Source of the DNA: DTDR01 sp964505415
Lineage (GTDB): Bacteria; Hydrothermota; Tepidihabitantia; Tepidihabitantales; DTDR01
DNA: 64,000 nucleotides
NCBI GenBank assembly: GCA_964505415.1
Contig: CAZDHW010000002.1
Span: forward strand, 1-64,000
Reading direction: 5' to 3'
How positions within the stretch are numbered: the stretch's first letter is position 1; each line of letters opens with the position of its first letter. This document shows, in pieces, positions 60,342 to 64,000 of this stretch. Below the pieces are notes generated by a model, which saw nothing but the letters and a program-made list of their open reading frames with translations, was not told the origin of the DNA and made no database searches. The position numbers and the translations under genes were made by a program.

Positions 60342-61851
60342 AAATTAAATTTATTTTGATTTCTCCTAATAGATTTAGTTCGTTTCTTATTTTTTGCTGT
60401 AAATCTTTTATTAAAAATTGACCTTCTTTTTCATCTAATTTGTTGGTTTTCAGCAACACTCGAATTTCTCTTCCTAATTGAAAAGCATAAGCTTTTTTTA
60501 CTAATTGGTGCTCTTCGCAAAGTTCTTCAATTTTAATTAATTTCTTAAAAATTTCATCAAAATCAATTGCTTTACCAGCACCGTAAATATGAGAAATTGA
60601 ATTAGCTAAGGAAACAACGTAACATTCGGGATAAGGAAAATTATCAGTTTGGTGATGATGGGCAATTGCTTCAATCACAATATTATTCTCTTCAAATGTT
60701 TTCACAAAATTAGCACCGATTGTCTGGTGAGGTAAATTCTCTTGATTAGGAAGGATTTTACCAATGTCGTGTAAAATACCAGCCCGGATTACATTGAGAG
60801 GATTAATTTCTAAATTAATTGCTAAATTTTTTCCAATAATGGCTACTTCTTTAGAGTGAAATAAGAGGTTTTGTCCGTAAGTAACAAAAAAATTCATTTC
60901 ACCAATAGTTTTTATAAGTTCTTGAGCAAAATTTTCAATACCTAATTCTTTACACACTGTTAAACCGATTTGAAAACTTTTTTCTTCAAAATCTTTTAAT
61001 ACTTTTTGGTAAGCTTTTTCAATAATTTCAGTAGAAATTTCTTTTTCATTTATTATTTCTTTTATCAATAATTCCGCCAGAGCCCTTCTTTTAGGATGAA
61101 AAGAAAAGATGCATATTTTTTGGGGCGTATCATCAATTATTATTTCGGCACCTGTAAGATTTTCAATTAAATGAATATTTCTCCCTTTCCGACCGATCAA
61201 TTTTCCCTTTAATTCGTCATTGGGTATTGTTAAAAAAGATACTGAATGTTCTTTAGCTACCGGTAGAGCTGTTTTTTGGCAGGCTTCCAAAATTATTTTT
61301 TGAGCAAGGATCTGAACTTCATTTTTTGCCTTTTCTTTAATTTTTTTTAATTCTTCAAAGTGTTCGTTCCAAACCTCTTTTTCTAAACTTCTTTTTAACT
61401 CTTCTTTTAGTTCTTCAATCTTTAAATTAGGGATTTTGGTAATTCGAGTGTGATATTCATTTATTAATTTGTCTAAATAATCAATCTTTATTTTATAAAT
61501 CTTTTCGGTTGTTAAAAGTTCATTTTCTTTCTTTTGAAGTTGGGATAAATAAAAATAATATTCTTTTTCTTTTTGTTTATAGGTATCAGCAAGTTTTTCT
61601 AATTCTTTGTTTTTCTCTTTGAGTTTTGCTTCATATTCTTGTAAAATTTTGATTTTCTCTTTTTCCAGCTCTTTTCTTAACTCTTCAATCAATTTTAATT
61701 TTTCTTTTTCTTTTTCTTCTTTAATTTTTTTTTGGTATTCATTAAACTTTCTAACTTCTTCTTCATATTTTTTTTGCCAAAAATTCTTTGTGATTAAATA
61801 AGTGGTTAAAAAACATAAAACCAATAATAAAACTCCATAAATAACACCCAT
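60331..61851 (-). CDS. rny: ribonuclease Y
   Basis: The 506-residue membrane-anchored endoribonuclease has one N-terminal helix (about 3-22), a long coiled coil (to about 195), a KH domain (LIGRKGRNIHLIENLTGAEI) and an HD domain (AGILHDIGK, AIAHHHQTD). It initiates mRNA decay. A GGGGA ribosome site precedes the ATG at 61851. The order zapA, 6S RNA, rny, ymdB on one strand is compact and suggests shared transcription. Confidence 0.95.
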   Translation of the reverse strand: MGVIYGVLLLVLCFLTTYLITKNFWQKKYEEEVRKFNEYQKKIKEEKEKEKLKLIEELRKELEKEKIKILQEYEAKLKEKNKELEKLADTYKQKEKEYYFYLSQLQKKENELLTTEKIYKIKIDYLDKLINEYHTRITKIPNLKIEELKEELKRSLEKEVWNEHFEELKKIKEKAKNEVQILAQKIILEACQKTALPVAKEHSVSFLTIPNDELKGKLIGRKGRNIHLIENLTGAEIIIDDTPQKICIFSFHPKRRALAELLIKEIINEKEISTEIIEKAYQKVLKDFEEKSFQIGLTVCKELGIENFAQELIKTIGEMNFFVTYGQNLLFHSKEVAIIGKNLAINLEINPLNVIRAGILHDIGKILPNQENLPHQTIGANFVKTFEENNIVIEAIAHHHQTDNFPYPECYVVSLANSISHIYGAGKAIDFDEIFKKLIKIEELCEEHQLVKKAYAFQLGREIRVLLKTNKLDEKEGQFLIKDLQQKIRNELNLLGEIKINLIYEL

Positions 61852-61873
61852 AGTTTCCCCTTTTTAAAATTGA

Positions 61874-62049
61874 AGGCTCCCCGTAGTATCGTGTTGGCGA
61901 TGGTCTCTGAACCCTAAAAAAACTATGGCGTCCTAAGGTGGGTCCTATCTTTGGAGGTCACCCTCCCGATAGTAAGCACCATCGGACATCCATCATTTAG
62001 GTGTTGGCTCAAGACCATTTTTACCAATCACGAATACTACCGGGAGCCT
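61874..62049 (-). ncRNA. ssrS: 6S RNA
   Basis: A 176-nt element on the minus strand folds like 6S RNA. The closing stem of about 20 bp (AGGCTCCC-GTAGTAT at the 5' side with the 3' complement, one mismatch and one bulge) is followed by a second stem (ATGGTCT...TGAGCC with GGGTTCAGAGACCAT), then a large central bubble of about 19 and 17 nt, and an apical irregular hairpin (GGTG, CTATC, GGGAGG with loop GTGA). That open-promoter-like bubble binds the housekeeping RNA polymerase holoenzyme. It lies after zapA, as in Proteobacteria, and its 5' end overlaps the zapA stop codon. Confidence 0.88.
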
Positions 62050-62312
62050 TTATTATTTACCAATTTTTCAATGAGCATGTCTAATTTTTCTTTTAAAAAA
62101 TTTTCTTGTTTTTCTTGACTATCCAACAGTTCCTCAATAAGATTAAGAGAACCAAAAAGAATTAATTCGCTAAAATCTAAATAAGGAAATTTTTCTTTAA
62201 ATTCTTTTACTTTATTCTCTAAAAGACCAAACAATTTTTTTAAATATTCTTCATCACGGTCGCTTTTTACTTCATAAGTTCGTTCCAAAAATTTGATTTG
62301 GAAGCTTTTCAT
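62037..62312 (-). CDS. zapA: cell division protein ZapA
   Basis: The 91-residue protein has the ZapA layout: a beta start (FQIKFLERTYEVKSDRDEEYLKKL) and then a long amphipathic helix. ZapA bundles FtsZ filaments. Its last four codons and TAG stop lie inside the 5' strand of the 6S RNA closing stem. It overlaps the upstream coiled-coil gene by ATGA. Confidence 0.85.
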   Translation of the reverse strand: MKSFQIKFLERTYEVKSDRDEEYLKKLFGLLENKVKEFKEKFPYLDFSELILFGSLNLIEELLDSQEKQENFLKEKLDMLIEKLVNNKGSR

Positions 62313-62506
62313 ATTTTAAGTTTACCGAAACTTTTCAATTTTTCAATAAGAAATTTTACTTTTTTCAAACTTTTTTCTATTTTTTCTTGATAATGAGCCA
62401 ATTCTTTTTTTAAAATGTCGTTTTCTTCTTTTAAAGATTTATTTTCGTGTAAAATTTTTTCTATTGATTCTTCCAAAATTTTTAACCGCTTTTCAATTTC
62501 ATTCAT
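62309..62506 (-). CDS. small coiled-coil protein upstream of zapA
   Basis: The 65-residue protein is an uninterrupted heptad-type coiled coil rich in Glu, Lys and Leu. It is reminiscent of ZapB in size and position but without recognisable homology. ATGA-type overlaps link it to pheT upstream and to zapA downstream, so it is probably translated. A role in division is inference from context. Confidence 0.65.
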   Translation of the reverse strand: MNEIEKRLKILEESIEKILHENKSLKEENDILKKELAHYQEKIEKSLKKVKFLIEKLKSFGKLKI

Positions 62507-64000
62507 TTTTTTCTTAATTCGGCAGAGAAATTTTTTTCAACTGCTTTAATGATTTTTAATAATAATTCTTCTATTTCTTCTTTAGTGTAAGGAGAATCTT
62601 TAGGCTGAAAGGCAAGGCGGATCCCTAGATTTCTTTTTCCTTCAGGTAAAGGCTTTCCGGAAAAGGAGTCAAAAATAGTAATCTCTTTTATAAAAGGAGC
62701 AAAGCTTTTCTTAATGAAATTGACTATATCTTGAACATAAATCTCTTCATTGATGAGAAAGGCTAAATCCCGATAAACTGGTAAAAGCAAAGGCAAAGGT
62801 TGGTAAATCTTTTCTTTGGGTAAACAATGGTAAATTTCTTCTAAGGCTAATTGGCAATAGAAGACCTCGCCTTCAATTTTGTATAAAGAGAGAAAATCTT
62901 CCTTTACTTTTCCTAACCAACCAAGTTCTTTATTTTGGCAAATAATTGTGGTAGAAGTAAAGGGGGAAAAATAAGGAAAAGCTTTTTGATGATAATTAAT
63001 TTCAGAAATATTTAAAAAGGTAAAAAGCTCTTCCACAATACCTTTTAAATCGAAATAATCTACCTTTTGGGGCTTGACATCAAAATTGATTGGTTGATTA
63101 TTTCCGGTGAGAGCAATTGCCAAAACATATTTTTCTTTTCTATAAACTTTGCCAATTTCAAAGATTCTTAGGTCTTTATTGTTAAAAGAGAAATTATAAG
63201 CAATAACATTTAAAAAGGAGTGAATAAGATTATCTCTCAGTAACGCCAGTCTTTCGTTTAACGGATTTACCAGTCGGATTCCTTCATTTGTAGATTCCGG
63301 TAAGAAACTTAAAGTTATAATTTCGAATAAACCGCGAGAGACTAAAAAATTGCGCAACCGATTTAAAAAAATAGTGAAGGGTTTAAGTTCACCAATCGTT
63401 TTTAAACGGAGACAAAAAGGTGAAGCAAAATTTTCGTAACCATAATAACGAGCAATCTCTTCAACCAAGTCTATTGGTAGTTTTAAGTCGTAACGCCAGC
63501 TTGGTGGCTGATAAACAATTTCTCTTTCATTGACATTAATAATTTCTCCTCCCAATCTCTTAAGAATGTTTATGATATACTCTCTTTTGAAGGTGATGCC
63601 TAAAATTCTTCTGGGATAATTTAAGGGTAAGGCGATCAATTCTTTTTTAATCTCTTTACTGACAATTTTTCTTTCTTTAACAATTTTTCCTTCTCCCCAT
63701 TGAGCAATAAGGTTAGCGGCATAGTTAGCAAAAAATTTTAAATTTTCGTAATCAATCCCCAATTCAAACCGCCGGGCGGCTTCGGTTCGTAACTTCAGAA
63801 AATTTATACTTTCCCTTATTGCCTCACAAGAAAAAAAAGCGCTTTCTAAGAGAACTTCTTGGGTATTTTCAATGATTTCAGTATTTCGTCCACCAATAAC
63901 TCCGGCAATTGCAATAACTCTTTTGCTATCGCTAATACAAAGTACCTTTTCGGAGAGTTCTCTTTCTACTCCATCAATAGTTTTCAATTTTTCTCCTCTT
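62503..64000 (-). CDS. pheT: phenylalanyl-tRNA synthetase beta subunit, 5' part outside the window
   Basis: The visible 499 residues begin in the B3/B4 editing region (R-G-E-K-L-K-T-I-D-G-V-E, T-E-A-A-R-R-F-E-L-G-I-D) and continue with the B5 domain (ILGITFKREYI, PSWRYDLKLPIDLVEEIARYYGYEN), the catalytic-like B6/B7 domain and the C-terminal anticodon-binding FDX-ACB domain (YRDLAFLINEEI, RNLGIRLAFQ). The frame is open to the window edge; the TTG at 63987 is an internal codon. The full protein should be a few hundred residues longer. The order pheT, small coiled coil, zapA, 6S RNA, rny is on one strand. Confidence 0.93.
   Translation of the reverse strand, partial: RGEKLKTIDGVERELSEKVLCISDSKRVIAIAGVIGGRNTEIIENTQEVLLESAFFSCEAIRESINFLKLRTEAARRFELGIDYENLKFFANYAANLIAQWGEGKIVKERKIVSKEIKKELIALPLNYPRRILGITFKREYIINILKRLGGEIINVNEREIVYQPPSWRYDLKLPIDLVEEIARYYGYENFASPFCLRLKTIGELKPFTIFLNRLRNFLVSRGLFEIITLSFLPESTNEGIRLVNPLNERLALLRDNLIHSFLNVIAYNFSFNNKDLRIFEIGKVYRKEKYVLAIALTGNNQPINFDVKPQKVDYFDLKGIVEELFTFLNISEINYHQKAFPYFSPFTSTTIICQNKELGWLGKVKEDFLSLYKIEGEVFYCQLALEEIYHCLPKEKIYQPLPLLLPVYRDLAFLINEEIYVQDIVNFIKKSFAPFIKEITIFDSFSGKPLPEGKRNLGIRLAFQPKDSPYTKEEIEELLLKIIKAVEKNFSAELRKK

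Noticed and set aside
1..64000. Mobile elements or CRISPR arrays
   Set aside because: I found no transposase, integrase, terminal repeats or regularly spaced repeats; the window appears to be stable core chromosome.

Overview
This window is AT-rich bacterial chromosome, densely packed and mostly single-copy housekeeping genes. I see no insertion sequence, prophage or CRISPR array. The cell is diderm: it has an LpxH-type lipid A enzyme, a BamD-like lipoprotein, YajC/SecG and several lipoprotein signals. Three secreted proteins end in the C-terminal sorting domain typical of type IX secretion (T9SS) or the related FlgD-like fold, and the window carries a PorY-PorX-like two-component pair. Together with the low GC and the Lys/Ile-rich proteins this suggests an uncultured, possibly thermophilic lineage near the FCB group, for example a WOR-3-type candidate phylum. 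That placement is inference.

Layout. 1-9.8 kb (minus): one long operon, divIVA-like, punA, bamD-like, nadD, yajC, def, fmt, PASTA protein, rpe, ffh, three tandem ferritin-like di-iron proteins, and a cysteine-desulfurase homologue that lacks the PLP lysine. 9.9-11 kb (minus): secreted protein with a T9SS-like C-terminus. 11.1-16.6 kb (plus): envelope cluster (flippase-like protein, YfhO-like protein, phosphotransferase/P-loop fusion, lpxH). 16.6-16.75 kb: a hairpin element that looks like a small RNA gene. 16.9-24.9 kb (plus): accD, a small YfiM-like protein, trmI, a BtuFCD-type importer and two large membrane proteins. 24.9-27.4 kb (minus): hutH and two unknown genes. 27.4-36.4 kb (plus): tRNA-Leu(GAG) almost abutting purL, an EF-Tu-domain-2-like small protein, a tiny basic protein, addB and addA. 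36.4-42.7 kb: a small unidentified protein behind a perfect consensus promoter (minus), two secreted sorting-domain proteins, a Mut7-C protein running into tRNA-Leu(UAA), and a pair of DUF2229-type proteins. 42.7-47.1 kb (minus): radical SAM PflX-like protein, DinG-type helicase, Minf_1886 protein, Cys/Met-metabolism PLP enzyme. 47.2-52 kb: 5-FCL-like protein and tRNA-Val(CAC) on plus; THEP1 NTPase and the gap-pgk-tpiA-secG-rplU operon on minus. 52-59.6 kb (plus): double-length ThyX-like protein, porY-porX-like pair, hemerythrin, uvrA. 59.5-64 kb (minus): pheT (cut by the window edge), a small coiled-coil protein, zapA, 6S RNA, rny, ymdB.

The most notable signals are: (i) the lysine-less IscS-like protein beside three di-iron proteins; (ii) a translationally coupled PorY/PorX-like pair in the same window as three sorting-domain proteins; (iii) a fused tandem ThyX-like protein whose two halves keep different parts of the signature; (iv) seven transcription units whose start codon lies only 5-8 nt after the -10 box, pointing to frequent leaderless mRNAs; (v) purL starting 6 nt after a tRNA; and (vi) an unassigned hairpin RNA candidate upstream of accD.
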